Positions 48,093 to 60,050 of a DNA stretch of 64,000 bases are shown here, piece after piece. The notes beneath the pieces are model-generated. The model was not told the origin of the DNA. It made no database searches and saw only the letters and a list, made by a program, of their open reading frames with translations. The position numbers and the translations under genes were made by a program. Source of the DNA: Isoetes taiwanensis (taxonomy: Eukaryota; Streptophyta; Lycopodiopsida; Isoetales; Isoetaceae); NCBI GenBank assembly GCA_021234155.1, contig JAJEKV010000016.1:19169616-19233615 (forward strand), written 5' to 3'. Every line of letters starts with the position of its first letter. Positions within the stretch are counted from its first letter, which is position 1.

Positions 48093-51000
48093 TTTTTTTT
48101 TTTGAGGGTAAGGTTATATGTGATATTTTATATAGGAAAATCATGTACAATGTGTGTAGAGAAGTAGTTACAGGGGTCACAACACATGTACTAAAGGGAG
48201 CTTCTACTCGTCTTTCCCACCTTGGGTACTATAAGGGGAGTCACCTATCTTCACCAAAAGGCGGGTACTATGGAGAGGGGCAACCTCGTTCCACTGCTGG
48301 ATCCTCAGCTGATATCCTTAGTTCAGAATATATAGAGTACCTGTTTGATTATTTGTAGTTCCTTCTGCTCTGCTTTTATCAGTATCAACCCAATGACACT
48401 TGAAGTAGGAGTAGAGCCCCTGCAAGGTCCCTAATCTATCAAGCTCTTTGTTATAGCTTGTGCCATACTTTCTGTGATGGGATAGTGCCATGAGCGCAAC
48501 CGCTGATGGATATCCCTTGACCACCCAAGGCCACATCACAATGGTGTTTCCATATGACCCACATTGCAAGGTTCACTAGGGAGGCCTCTATACAACACCT
48601 GTCTGCGATCAATAGTCCTGGCCAAACCAATTGCTGTACCGTTAGCCCAACAATGGGACTGACCCATTGCCAATATTCTGTGATCATAGGACAGAAAAAG
48701 AGGTGCCCCACAGATTCAGTGACATGACAACCAAGTGGACACCTATCGTCAACCACAATACCGCTTTCCTTTGTACTTAGTCCCCCTTGCAGAGCTGTCC
48801 ATCTGAAGAACTGTATCTTCCTAGAGCACATAGATTTCCAGGAGTTAGCCAAAGCAATTTTGGCAACTGCACTGCTCACCCCGAGCCTAGCCTCAGTTAT
48901 CAAGGGAGTGACCTCACATAGCGCACAATAGATCCTAGCCACACTATATTCTGTTGCCCTTCGAATAGCAATTGCTCACACGGACCAACGATTCCTGATT
49001 GGTTGGTGACGTTTGCTAAAATCTCCCTTAGTACTTTGCGATCTCCTTCGCCAGGGGCCTGAATTTTACGCTTGAATGTGGTCCAACAAACCCACCTACC
49101 ATTTACCCAGAGATGTTGCAAGCTTATTATTCCACAACCCCTCCATTTGATGAAGATACATGGATGAGAGAGTGCCAATGGGAGACCCCCTCTCTCCCAT
49201 ATCTTGGTATTCCAAAAAAGGCTGAATCCACCTGCCTCCCTTGGAGGCTTCATGGCGGTGAACAAATGTTGCACATCTCTCCAAGCTTGGAGGATCTTTC
49301 TCATTACAGGAGATGTTCTAGGGGCCACCTTGAAGCTATAATACAAAGCGCCCAGTTCATCCTTGGGAAGAGCTGGCTTTCCCAGGAGCTTACCTTGCTT
49401 CAACCAAAAGGATACAAATTTAAGAGCAGGAGAAAACTCAGAAGAAGTATCCTCCAGATGAATTTAACTGCCAGAGCTTGAGCTTGAATCAGAGGGTCTT
49501 TGCATCCTAGTCCACCATCTTTTTTATCACGACAAAGCTCCCCCCAGGCCACTTTAGCCATACCCCCCCAGATGAATTTTCTTATGATAACTTGCATTTA
49601 ATTGTAGACCCCTTTCTGGGCAACCATGACTGATGAATAGTAGATATGAGAGGCAGCTAGTACGGCATTAACCACTGTCACATGCCCAGATGTTGCCAAA
49701 GTCTTTGCAGACCACAAACCTACTTTCTTTCTGAGTTTGTCCAGTATGGGGGCCCAAAGACCCTTGAGACTGTAAGAAAGCACAAGGGGAAGACCAAGAA
49801 GTTTGACTGATTCCCCGGCCGTCACAACTGGAAAGCCCAGCCCTCTGGCCCGGGGATCGATGGCACTATCAGAAGCCCATAGAACTGCGCATTTATTTGC
49901 ATTAAGACCAATTCCAGATATGACCTCAAAGGCTAACAGGATCTCCCGAAATGAGTGAAAACTAGTATCATCATGTCTGAGAAACATAAAGGTATCATCA
50001 GCGTACTGCATGATTGTTAGCTTTTCAGTACCTTCAGGGAAAGTAAGCCCCTCTAGATTTCCTTCTAACATCTTTAGTTGAACCATTCTTGTTAAAAGAT
50101 TAGCCATGATGAGAAACAAGTAAGGTGCCAGAGGGCAACCTTGTCTTATCCCCTTCTTGAGATTAAAAAGACCAGATGGCTGGCCATAGCACTGAAGCAG
50201 ATGCTAAGTTGTTCATTCCCAAGGCCAATCGGATAAATTGCGACTCAAATCCCAGACAGCTCATGACAGACCGCAACCCTTCCCACCTGAGGGAGTCGTA
50301 GGCCTTTCTAAAATCCATTTTGACCATTACACACTTTTGTTTTGAGGTCTGGCACCAATGTAGCCCTTCCCTTGCTGCAAGATAGTTATCTAGTATATAC
50401 CTGCCTGGCAGAAAGCAGATTGCTCATTTCCGATGATCCTATTGAGAATTGGTTTCAACCGGTTGGCAATAGCCTTCATGATCACTTTATATATGGCATT
50501 GGTGAGCACAATGGGTCGCCATTCACCAAGGCATTGAGGCCTAGGAATCTTTGGAACAAGAGTGATAAAGCCTGCTGCTAATGTCGGGTGTAGAGAATAT
50601 GAAGCCCAGGCACCACGTACAACTCTGATAAAGTCATGACCAAGCATGTCCCAAAACTCGACAAAGAATTCTGGAGGGAAGCCATCTGGGTCTGGAGGTT
50701 TTCCGACTGCTAGAGAGCAAAGGGTCTGTAGATCTCTACCCCATCAATACTTCGCAGCAGAGACTGGTTTTCTTCTGGGGTAACCTTCCTTCCCCAATCA
50801 ACTTTGGTCATCCAAGAAGCTATCTGAGAATGGTAAGAGGAGGGTAAGGGGTCTTCCATAAATAGATTCTCAAAGCTTTCCCTTATATAGGATCTGATTT
50901 CCTGTGGATCTTCTAGTATGTTTGAATTATCATCCTTAATTGATAGGATACTATTATCTGCTAACCTTGCCCCAGCCATTCTAAAAAAGCATTTAGAGTT

Positions 51001-51940
51001 TTCATGGTCTAGTACAACATACCATTTGGTTTTTGATCGAACTGCCGCACCTCTAGCTTCCTCCTCTTCAATTGCCCTTGGTTTTCCTTTCAAGTCAGCC
51101 TCAATATTTTGTTTATCAACATTATGGGGGTCAGATAGTAGTTCTTGTTTGACCATTTTCAGCAAAGTGTATACCTCAACCTTTTCTTTTTTAAATGCCT
51201 CAGCTCTGCTTTTACCCCAATTTTTTACCCAGCTCTTCATGAGACTGAGCTTCTGCACCCAAGCTTTCATACTAAGAGGGCTGAGGCCATAGCAAAGAGA
51301 GGATACAAATATCCTAAACGGCTTGCAAAATGCCTCCTTCCCCAGCCAGGATGTATTAAATTTAAATGGAATATTTTCACCTTTCCCAGCTATGGATATA
51401 TCCTCCAGAATAAGACTCTGGGGGACATGATCAGAGTGAGAGAAGGCCAAATCCCCCTCTACATAACACTTGTCCATGAAACGTGCTTATTGGCCATGTA
51501 GAATCTGTCCAACAGATAATATACTCTGTCTTGGCCCTTCTGTTTATTTGACCAAGAAAATGCAGCATTGGAGGGCGGAATCAGATTAAATCCAACATTA
51601 TTAAGCAAGGAGTTCCATGAAGTATCCTCGTCTTCTGATAGATTTCTATGCAGCCCAATCTTCTGGTCCCACACGTCAGTCATATTGAAATCCCCCCCTA
51701 AAATCCAAGTTCTATGACATCCCCTGAATGATTTATCCAGTTTTCAATTTCCTTCCACATAACCGCCCTTTTAACAGGCTTATTTGAGGCGTAGACATAC
51801 CCCATTGACATTCGTTAGATTCAAAGATCACAACTTGCCACCGACCATTCCTGGCAGCATAATAAGATTTTTGAGTAAGGCCTTTCCAGAGTATGCTGCA
51901 CAGCTAAGAGAGGAATAATTACTGCCTACCATTCTTGCAA
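48093..51940 (-). mobile_element. Plant L1 LINE, 3.85 kb, with 11-bp TSD
   Basis: Minus-strand element with an A-tail at 48093-48103 (T-run on plus) and ATTTCTCCATT target duplications at both ends (48082-48092 and 51941-51951). It starts within the endonuclease region, so it is 5'-truncated. Its RT type and poly(A) tail distinguish it from the LINEs in the (GA)n nest. Confidence 0.9.
48318..51683 (-). pseudogene. L1 ORF2 (endonuclease, RT, zf-RVT), decayed
   Basis: Pieces in order on the minus strand: FNMTDVWDQKIG and DRFYMANKH (endonuclease), HSDHVPQSLILED, WYVVLDHENSKCFFRMAGAR, SLHPTLAAGFITLVPKI with WRPIVLTNAIYKVIMKAIAN (RT), then LTIMQYADDTFMFLRHDD (catalytic block). The end has FIWGGMAKVAWGELCRDKK and the zinc-binding domain WTALQGGLSTKES with CPLGCHVTESVGHLFFC. 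The order and sequence are those of plant L1 elements. Several frameshifts and stops (near 50650, 50120, 49590, 49400 and 48940) inactivate it. Confidence 0.9.
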
Positions 51941-51951
51941 ATTTCTCCATT
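51941..51951. repeat. Target-site duplication of the L1, right copy
   Basis: ATTTCTCCATT, matching 48082-48092; marks the 5' end of the L1 insertion. Confidence 0.8.
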
Positions 51952-53040
51952 CTTGCAAATTTCATAGGTCTGGTACTCATCACTACAATTTCTAGCTATA
52001 ATTTTCACATATGAACAATTGTTTTTGCAAATTTGTTTCTCAAATTAAGTTTCTTGGAAATTAAGTTCTAAACATCAAGAATGGATAAATGCTCCTATCT
52101 GGCTATAAATTGAGAAACTGGACGATATAAAAATATCTTTCTTCGAATCCGGAAAGAATTTAAAGCTTTTGCTTCGATGATCTTCATATAAGAGCTTTCT
52201 GTACTTCGAAGACGAGATATTTACTTACCTTAGTTTGGCGACATCAGAGCGAAGCCAAAATTGGTATCTTGAGAAGCACACAACAAGCCCCTCCCCTACC
52301 TGGTGTCAAAAAAGAGAGTCAAGGGAACTGCTGAGAGAGGAGAAAATGCCGATGAAAACCTGCAAGAAATAGCGATCCCCAAACGAACCAGAGCCCCAAA
52401 AAATACATGCAATGCATGCATGCATGGGAGAGATGCATGCTCCTCCTATTCGAGAATACCAATCCGATGGCTCAAATCAATGGCATTTTAAGCAAAATAA
52501 AAAGCTTCAACATACAGTAACTGCCTTCCAGATCTTGTGCGACAAAGAAGCTAATTCTGACCTCAGAAAGAATTATTATTATTTTTTTTTTTTTTTTTTA
52601 GGTAGGCTCTTAAAGAGTCCATTTTCGATGATCAAGACATGAAATCTACAATCGAAGCTTTCTGTGCCTTCAAAGCGAGCTGGATCCAGAAAAATTAGTG
52701 CAATTTCAGACCGCAAAAGCATAGGCAAAAATATAAATGGAAAATATTTGTGCATTTAGAAGAAAGAAGCATGGCTACATTTAATGCAAGGCAGCCAGAA
52801 AATAGCCTAAATAGGCATCCGTCGGTCTCCAAGAAAAGGGGGAAAATAGCTTAAAACGCTCGAAAATGCGCCCGTCTGAATAGAAGTATAGTCGGAGCCT
52901 CATCTACAAGGCAATGACATCATAAAAAAAAGCTTCACCCAAGACGCAAACTGAAGGCAAAATCCAAATGCAGAAGTTTATGAGGGCAAACATGGAAAGA
53001 TGGAGAATGCAGCGCAGATGGTCTTCACTAAGCGTGAATT
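51952..53040. other. No supported gene
   Basis: AT-rich sequence with a T-run at 52579-52599. A 62-codon frame at 52303-52491 starts MSKKRVKGTAERGENADENL, which is hydrophilic but unlike any family I know. No splice-consistent extension was found. Confidence 0.4.
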
Positions 53041-53279
53041 TTATAGGTGATTGGCTCTCAAGGTTTTCTCCTTGTTTGGGGAAATTCCAAAGGAAGTTCA
53101 ATCTTTGCCAATAACAAAATTTGGGAGTTAGTAACAATGCACATTCCATTGCATGCAAGGCATATGGTTCGCAATTTTCTGGCATCTCATCTAGATCGAT
53201 CAGAAGGACACTTTATTCTCACTTGTTACAACTTCCTTCATCATAACGAAGTTGTACAATTGCTAAGGCAATGAAATTT

Positions 53280-53800
53280 TTAAGATGACGGATGGAAGTA
53301 TGTTTGGAAGAATTGCTTTCTTCCAAAAGTCCAAACTTTACTCTGGCAAGTTATCCATGGGTGCCAAGAGTAAATCATATGTTCAATAAATATAATCCAG
53401 ACATAGAGTCTAGATGCCTTATATATAATCATGCAAATGAGACAATTGATCATTGTTTCATAGAGTGCTTGAATGTTCAACCTGCTTGGAACTAGATGCT
53501 AGAAGTGTTTGAACATGTTGACTTTGTTAAGGACATCCTATGATGGTTATATCTGCAAGGTGGAATTCATTGAAAAGTTTAGTGATTCATGTATGGAAAG
53601 TATGGCAATTATGGATTGTATGGAAAAGAAAAAGATTAAGGGTTCTTTACGGAATACTTGCATCCTTTATTCGTCTTGGTTTTTTTAAGGCCGAAGCTTG
53701 GATTAAGCTTTCTCCCAGAACTACTTGCATCCTTTTTTTATCTTGGTTTTTATGGCCGAAGCTTAGGACTAGATGTACAATTCTCATTCTAGTTTAGTTT
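53280..53800 (+). pseudogene. zf-RVT (LINE RT zinc-binding) fragment
   Basis: In two plus-strand frames: NKYNPDIESRCLIYNHANET, IDHCFIECLNVQPAWN, then SLVIHVWKVWQLWIVWKRKR. This matches the end of plant L1 ORF2 (CxxCxxxxETxxHxFxxCPxxxxxW, followed by WxIWxxRNxxIF). No RT catalytic part is present. Stops and a frameshift near 53520 show decay. Confidence 0.6.
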
Positions 53801-54560
53801 TTTGAAGATCATTGCCAAGTACATAACGTGGCTTGAACTTGCGGCATTAAGTTGAGTACCCAATGCTCTACCAGAAGGAAGGACTACCAACTATCACCAA
53901 ATTGGAAGCGAATGAGATCGGTAAAGTGGAGCAAATGCTAGCAATGTCTTTGCTCACTTCTGAAGTTGTAAAACAACAATTTGCTACATGATTACCTTTG
54001 CACTTTTGAGTCAATAGAGTCTGTCTTCCAACCAAAACAAAAGGGTTCTCTAGAAGCCCAAAAACCTAGGAAAAGTACCATAATCGTTTCGCTCCAAAGA
54101 ACAAAAAATAGCAACACTAACAAATTATACGCTCTAAACTGTTGGAAAACCTAGTTTGATTCCAACTTCTCCAAATTATTGCGAATGGCCACCATAGTCC
54201 AATGGTCGTCCAGAATGATAGAAACTATTATGCCAGAATATATCTCGTAAAACCCGATGTGATACCATGATATATTGCAGTTTTCTTCAATACATTATTG
54301 CCAGACATCCTTGGATATTAACCTACCAAGTTTAGTCTTGAGAATCGAGTCGATAACCTACTTTATACACAACCAATGGAGTGGCGTTATATATTTTAGC
54401 TTTCTTTTCCAAAATTTGAGGTAATAAATAAGTCAACAAAAGAGGAGGAAAGTATTCAATGCCATTGCTCTCCAAGTGGCTTCAAGTGGGATGCAATTGC
54501 TATCCAAGTGGGAAGTGAGATCGGTGGGACAACATTGCTAGCTGTAAATATGACTAGAAT
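53801..54560. other. No supported gene
   Basis: AT-rich sequence with no coding motif or RNA gene recognised. Confidence 0.4.
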
Positions 54561-55100
54561 AAGATTGCTTAATAGAATAGAATAGAATATGATTTTATCG
54601 TCCACGGAGACCAACTAGCCTATGGGACCCAAGTACAAAGAGAGAGCAGCAGGTGTATTACTACCAGGATTAAAAAACCCCCGCCCCGAAGGGTTTTCGG
54701 GGGAAAAACCTTAGTAGCAATAAGGATGCTGACATACTGCACAGTTATATACATAATCACAAGTACAGCTGAGGTTAATGTCGGACAGGGGGGCATAACT
54801 GAGTCCGCGTATCTATTACCTCCCGGAGGTACGATCCCAACAAGCCTACAGAGGCCGTGCTCAGTAGCTCATGCAAGGCCTGATGGGGCACAACTAACCG
54901 AGCATACCGAGCCCGGATATGCTCGTATGACGATGTAGATTTGGCAAACGAGGTGGTCAGGGATGCATATCTATCAAACTCAAATAACATTTTCCCTAAA
55001 CTTATGTGCATATGTCCAATAACTTTTTGACGATCTCCTACAAGAAAAGGAGTATGTAGTAAAAGAACGCACTCTAGCCAATGCAAAACAATCTCAAATT
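54561..55100 (-). mobile_element. LINE6: 5'-truncated LINE with (TTCTA)-type tail, minus strand
   Basis: The 3' end on the minus strand reads CCATAGGCTAGTTGGTCTCC, GTGGACGATAAAA, then (TTCTA)n; on the plus strand this is the AATAG repeat at 54567-54588. Upstream is the end of an ORF2 (VGLLGSYLREVIDTRTQL), then a CCCCCG/CGGGGG hairpin in the 3' UTR. The 3' module resembles LINE1, 2 and 4 but with a different pentamer tail. Confidence 0.7.
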
Positions 55101-55579
55101 ATGCTTATGATAGAAAATGGGTCTAAGAAAGAAATGACTCGAGTCAATAGTTTTTGCCTGAAGAATAGGTCAATTCCATTCTGAACTGTTGTTTGACAAA
55201 TATTATATATGTTTATTTGAGATCTAGATTTGATTTTTGATCACAATATACGATCCGGGCCATAGGATGGGCGGATCCAAGGTAATCCAGATGAATAATC
55301 GTTTAAAATGCCTGTAGCTCAATGCTATATAATACTCTGTCTAAATTTGTGAAGATATTTACTTGACCTAATTTGCATTTAATTCCTATATGGCACTAAT
55401 GCCAATTTTGCAGAGAGGTGTATCATCATGTGTTAATCTGCAATATGACATGTTTACACTCATCTATTTTATAGTTACTTTTTATGACACAAATTGCATA
55501 CATTTTCTCCCACACCACAAAAATTGCTTGTTTGATGTTTAAAAAATAATTTGCTGATTAATTCATCTTCCTAGGCTAA

Positions 55580-56460
55580 ATTTTATTAAAAAAAACGGTC
55601 TAAGACCTTATTACAAAGGCTCCACAATAGGCCTGATAAGAGATTTTAAGCACCTGGTCACCAGATATACGTTAATCATGTCTCAATCGCCCAGGATCAA
55701 GAGCAGGGTTCAGGCTGCTACTTCCCATTCTAGAATGGCCATAAGAGATCTTAGTAAGAAGGAGCCACTTGAAGCATTCTCCAAAGAATATCCCAGCATC
55801 CAAGGCGAGGCTCATACGCATTAACTCGACCTGATTCCATTACTGCAGTACTACAGGTATAACCTTCTTCCAAGCAATAAGAAACGAAGACAGGCCTGCT
55901 GAACTTCATCCCATCGTGCAAAGAATATGGGCTTCATTCCCACAATGCCCGAGCCTCCCTAGTCTCCCGCCCAGGGAATCCCATGGCAAACCACCTGTAG
56001 CTTATTCCAGAATGATCGGAGCAGCCATCATCTGCTCATAATCCTCCCCTTGCTGGGACAGGGAGGGCCTCTACTGTTCAGACCAAGAAGTAGCTACAAC
56101 TAACAGCAAGATATACACAGGATGCAGATGAAAAAAAGCCCTTTAGCACCTGGAGTGCCTTTCATGAGCATGGCAGCCCGCAATGGGTGCGGGCTTTCCC
56201 AGCCGATTCTCAGAGACTTACTCATCTAACAACCTGCATTAATAGAGCTGAAAACCAAGTTGGAGTTACCTCTTGCTGTGATTTGCTGCTGGTTCTTAGG
56301 AACTTCTGAAAAGAGACGAAGCCTACAGCCACTGATCAGAAAACAAATCAAGAGAGGGGCAGCAGCAGATCTGGCCGAGAATCCAGGCCCTTCCAGCATC
56401 GACCTGGTCGTAGTTCTGCACGAAGAACAGGGCCGCCGCCAAGGGCGGAAGCCCTAGCCG
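55580..56460 (-). mobile_element. Possible non-autonomous retroelement, minus strand
   Basis: The left end reads, on the minus strand, TGTAATAAGGTCTTAGACCG followed by a T-run and AATAAAAT. The GGTCTTAGACC hairpin plus simple tail resembles LINE/SINE 3' ends. The right part (56250-56460) is GC-rich like a 5' UTR. No RT is encoded and the limits are not proven. Confidence 0.3.
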
Positions 56461-56879
56461 CAAACCCTAGCCGCCATCGATCCAATGTGTTCCAACTTCG
56501 AAATTGTCTCCATGTTTAAAATGGCTTGAAATGGCTAATGAATGGAGCATCCATTCAGAATACAAAATGCAAAAAGGAGCAATACTATGGATTAATCCTC
56601 AATTAATAACAATCAATAAAAAGGTGCACCTTGGACTCCCTGAATCGCCGAATCTGTCCATCCTATGGCCCAGATCATATGTTGGAGCGTCTGGGTGCCT
56701 CTTGTTTCAATTATGGTCATTTATGAATGGGGGTGCCTATGATTTTGAAATATGGAATAGAGGTTTGCCACATTGGAATGAGGCCCCTAACGCTACCTGC
56801 ATACCATCCGCCTCAAAAATGATATAGACACATTGTCTCTCTTCACATAGATGCACACAAGGGTTGAGATCGACAGTTA

Positions 56880-57395
56880 AATTGGGAGGCCATGCCAGGA
56901 CTGGCTTTGTCGATGCTGCCAAATTGCAGCCATTGAGGATGAATGCCATACTCTAGAGTTGTCTAGCATATGACAAGATCTGGACATGCCATGCTAAGTT
57001 GGTTAGGCCTGGACAGCCGCTATATATGATATTGAGCACAACTTCAGTACGGCAGCTGGGATCATACCTTCAGGAGGTCGTGGATGTGCAGGGTCAGCTA
57101 TGTCTTCGGACACTTACCTGACTTGTATATATATGTTTCATGGTATATTTATATTTGGACAAATTGACAGCACCCTTATTATTACCATAATTTCTTCCTC
57201 AAAAATCCTTCGGGGTGGGGTTTTTTTTAATACGAAACAGTAATAAGCCTGCTACACTCTTTCATTAGATTCCATAGGTCGATTGGTCTCCATGGATGAT
57301 AAAAACCATTCTATTCTATTCTATTCTATTCTATTCTATTCTATTCTATTCTATTCTATTCTATTCTATTCTATTCTATTCTATTCTATTCTATG
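56880..57395 (+). mobile_element. LINE7: 5'-truncated LINE of the LINE6 family, plus strand, (TTCTA)17 tail
   Basis: Contains VRQLGSYLQEVVDVQGQL (57045-57100), matching LINE6. It then has the ATCCTTCGGGGTGGGGTTT hairpin region and the 3' module CCATAGGTCGATTGGTCTCC, ATGGATGATAAAAACC. An expanded (TTCTA)n tail follows at 57305-57394. LINE6 and LINE7 point away from each other. Confidence 0.7.
57305..57394. repeat. (TTCTA)n tract, ~17 units
   Basis: A perfect pentanucleotide tract forming the tail of LINE7. It appears in LINE6 as only about four units (inverse orientation), so the tail has expanded here. Confidence 0.95.
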
Positions 57396-57419
57396 CTTCA
57401 ATAAATCCCAATTGGCAAC

Positions 57420-57930
57420 AGTCACAATTAAAAAACCCCTGCCTCGAAAGGTTTTCAAGGAAAAAACCTTTGCAGTAATGATGATACTAGACAATCGGAG
57501 ATAATGACTACTGAGGGCTCAGTAATTGAAGATGTTCATCTAGAACCTCAAGTATGTATAATGCCAAGTCATGCACATATGGTGCTCTGAGAAGGGAGAA
57601 GTGTATGGGAATTGATGTTGTCATATACTTTTGCAAAATGAAGCTTAAGGTACTATGGGGAGATATTCCTAACACCCTAATAAATTCCCTTGTTAAGAAT
57701 GCACCTCCTAAGAAGAAATCATGTCTCACTCAACCAACCAATGGAACGACCTTCAAGCAAAATTCTTTTTGTATGAATGGGATGTATCATGGTGGGAGAA
57801 GGCGACAGAGAATTTTGAGACCGTATATCATGCAGAGGATGCCATGGAGTTGCCACGACATGTACGAAGATGCAAGCTCTTTGTAAATTCTATATATCGC
57901 CTCCTCTTTAGGCCTTTCCACTACTAGTGA
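57420..57930 (-). mobile_element. LINE6-family fragment, minus strand
   Basis: ATTAAAAAACCCCTGCCTCG to AAACCTTTGCAGTAATGATG matches the 3' UTR block at 54669-54726 in the same orientation. The minus frame 57729-57508 ends LALYILEVLDEHLQLLSPQ, aligning with the ORF2 end of LINE6 (LLGSYLREVIDTRTQL). The 3' module itself is missing; LINE7's tail abuts it. Confidence 0.5.
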
Positions 57931-58241
57931 TATTGCAGGCCTTTCCAATACTAATAGGGTGTCAGTTACGGATTTAATAACTAGATTGGACTAACATGTG
58001 CCATTATTTATGGGATAAATTGCTCCATCCTAAGTCCCTGTGCTTTGGGGGCAAATTCTTTTCACAGAAGCCTTCGTATTAATGCCTTCACCATGTCGTG
58101 ATATATGCTTATCTAATACCCACTCTGTCTTTTAGACATAGAGACTCTCAAGCACTATCTTTTTTCACTTACAGGGTCCAAATGCGAGTGCTTTGGAAAT
58201 CGATGCATGCTTTGGATATAGTCAACGCATTTTGTTGGCAT

Positions 58242-58353
58242 CCTACCTAAGCAACACGAGCTTCAGTTAAGCAAAGGGCATTCCATTTTGGCTCTCTTCC
58301 TACCTAAGCAAAACGAGCTTCAGTTAAGCAAAGGGCATTCCATTTTGGCTCTT
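58242..58353. repeat. 57-bp tandem duplication upstream of element B ORF
   Basis: CCTACCTAAGCAACACGAGC to CCATTTTGGCTCT occurs twice back to back (58242-58298 and 58299-58353) with few differences. It lies ~80 bp upstream of the H3-tail-like start codon, where the element B leader is expected. Confidence 0.85.
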
Positions 58354-58433
58354 GCAAGCTCTATGGCATTCATTTAATTCATTTATGGCTGCGAATCTTC
58401 TATGCCCAACCTAAAGTTATGATGGAGTAAGAC

Positions 58434-59018
58434 ATGGCGCAAACCAAACAGACTGCCCAGAAATATCGACCAGGTGAAACGCCTAGCGCCCAAGATACGA
58501 GGCGCATACAGCAGCTACTTAGGGAGCGACTTCTCGCAGGGGGAGACCAATCTTCATCAAGCGAGCAGAGCACTTCAGGGGAGCTGCAGGAGGAGGGATC
58601 CGAGCACAGATCACTAGATGAGCTGGTTGACGGCATCAACCAGCAGGGGAACGAAGGAGCAGACATTGGATCGGAAGACGACAAAATTCAAAGAGTATTC
58701 GAGCAAATGGAAAAGGAGAAACAGGAACGGGAGCAGGCGGCCAAGGCACGGGAGGAGCAGAGGGAGCCAACTCCCGAGCCAACCGAAGAAGAACAGCTCG
58801 AGGCCTGGATTCGAATGCATGAGGCGAAGTCACGGCGTCGCGAGAAGAAAAAGGCCGAGAAGAAGAGGAAAAGAGAAGAAAATGAGGCCGAAGAAAAGAA
58901 GAAACTCAAGGGCAAAAACGTGGAGGAGCCCAAGAGGAAGAGGAAGACGACACCAAGGACCAAGATCGTCATCGAGGAACGGGCTGCCCAGAATAGCAAG
59001 AGGAAAGGATGCCCTGAT
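58434..59018 (+). CDS. Element B first ORF: histone H3-tail-like N-terminus, charged protein
   Basis: MAQTKQTAQKYRPGETPSAQ aligns with the H3 tail without gaps: A1, T3, K4, Q5, T6, A7, K9, G13, P16 and Q19 are identical. R2 and R8 are both Gln here (codons CAA and CAG), as expected from CGx-to-CAx decay. After it come an acidic Ser/Glu region, a heptad-like KIQRVFEQMEKEKQEREQ stretch, EPTPEPTEEEQLEAWIR, and a long Lys/Arg/Glu-rich tail (residues ~140-190). The frame is open for 195 codons and then runs into the integrase in another frame at a deletion junction near 59005-59018. The H3 fold found in element A is absent here, probably lost in that deletion. Confidence 0.75.
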
Positions 59019-60050
59019 GGTTGTGGTCGACAAGCTGTCGAAGATGGCACACTTTGTGCCTTGCAGGACCACCGATACAGCCTTGGATACAGTGGCTCTC
59101 TTCACCAAGGAAATCTTCAGGCTCCATGGCATACCGAGAGAGATCATCTCCGACAGAGACTCGAAGTTCCTGAGTGCCTTTTGGCAGGATCTTTTTGCAA
59201 CGATCCAGATGAAGCTGTCCATGAGCACGGCCTATCATCCTCAGATGGATGGGCAAACAGAACGGACCAACATAATTTTGGAAGATATGCTAAGAAACTA
59301 TGTCTGGAACAAGCAGAGTAAGTGGGAAGATTATATTCACTTGGTTGAGTTCGCTTATAATAGCACCAAGCAGGAATCATCCCAGATGTCGCCGTTCATG
59401 ATCAACTACGGCTACCAATGTCTAACTCCAGATACTTGGCACAATCCTGTGTCAAAGGTAGAGGTTTCGCAGCAAATGTTGGCCGACATGCAGCAGCTGG
59501 TAGAAGAAGTCCGAGGGTATCTTCTTGCAGCAAGGAGTCGACAAAAGAGCGTCGCCGACAAGCACCAGACGGTCAGAGAATTCGAGGTTGACGACAATGT
59601 TTGGCTCAAGATCAAAGTGAAGCAGGCAAAGCTCTGCATCAATTGTAAGAAGCTTGCTCCAAGATGGGCTTGCCCCTTCAGGATAGCCAAGAGAGTAGGT
59701 AACCAATCCTACAAGTTAGAGCTGCCAGCACATCTAAAAATTCATAAAGTCTTCCACGTGAGTTTGTTGAAGAAGCATACTCCAAATCCAGAAGAAATCT
59801 TGGACACACCAACATTGTTGAAAATGACAGAAGAGCAGCTAGAGATAGTCCCAGACTTGATCCTTGATAAGGCGCTCAAGAAGACAAGGAGATAAGAGTT
59901 TCTCCAATATTTGGTCAAGTGGAAACACTTGCCGGTGGAAGACGTGACATGGGTGCTTAAGAAGGACCTGATAGTACCCGCAGTTCATGGAGCAATGGGA
60001 CGACAAGGTCATCTCCGAAGTAATCGGCTCAGGCATGTCGATCTTTGTTT
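59005..60050 (+). pseudogene. Element B integrase (partial) with C-terminal chromodomain
   Basis: The integrase core starts at DALMVVVDKLSKMAHFVPC; the zinc finger and the first catalytic Asp are lost. IISDRDSKFLSAFW carries the second Asp and HPQMDGQTERTN the Glu. The GPF-type module follows (APRWACPFRIAKRVGNQSYK, HKVFHVSLLKKH). After a TAA at 59893 the frame continues EFLQYLVKWKHLPVEDVTWV, a chromodomain (LVKWKGxPxxxxTWE type) that by family binds methylated H3 tails and guides insertion. The frame is otherwise open from 59005 to 59895. Confidence 0.9.

Noticed and set aside
57283-57504. ORFs through the (TTCTA)n tract
   Set aside because: Simple-repeat translation (LFYSI repeats) only.
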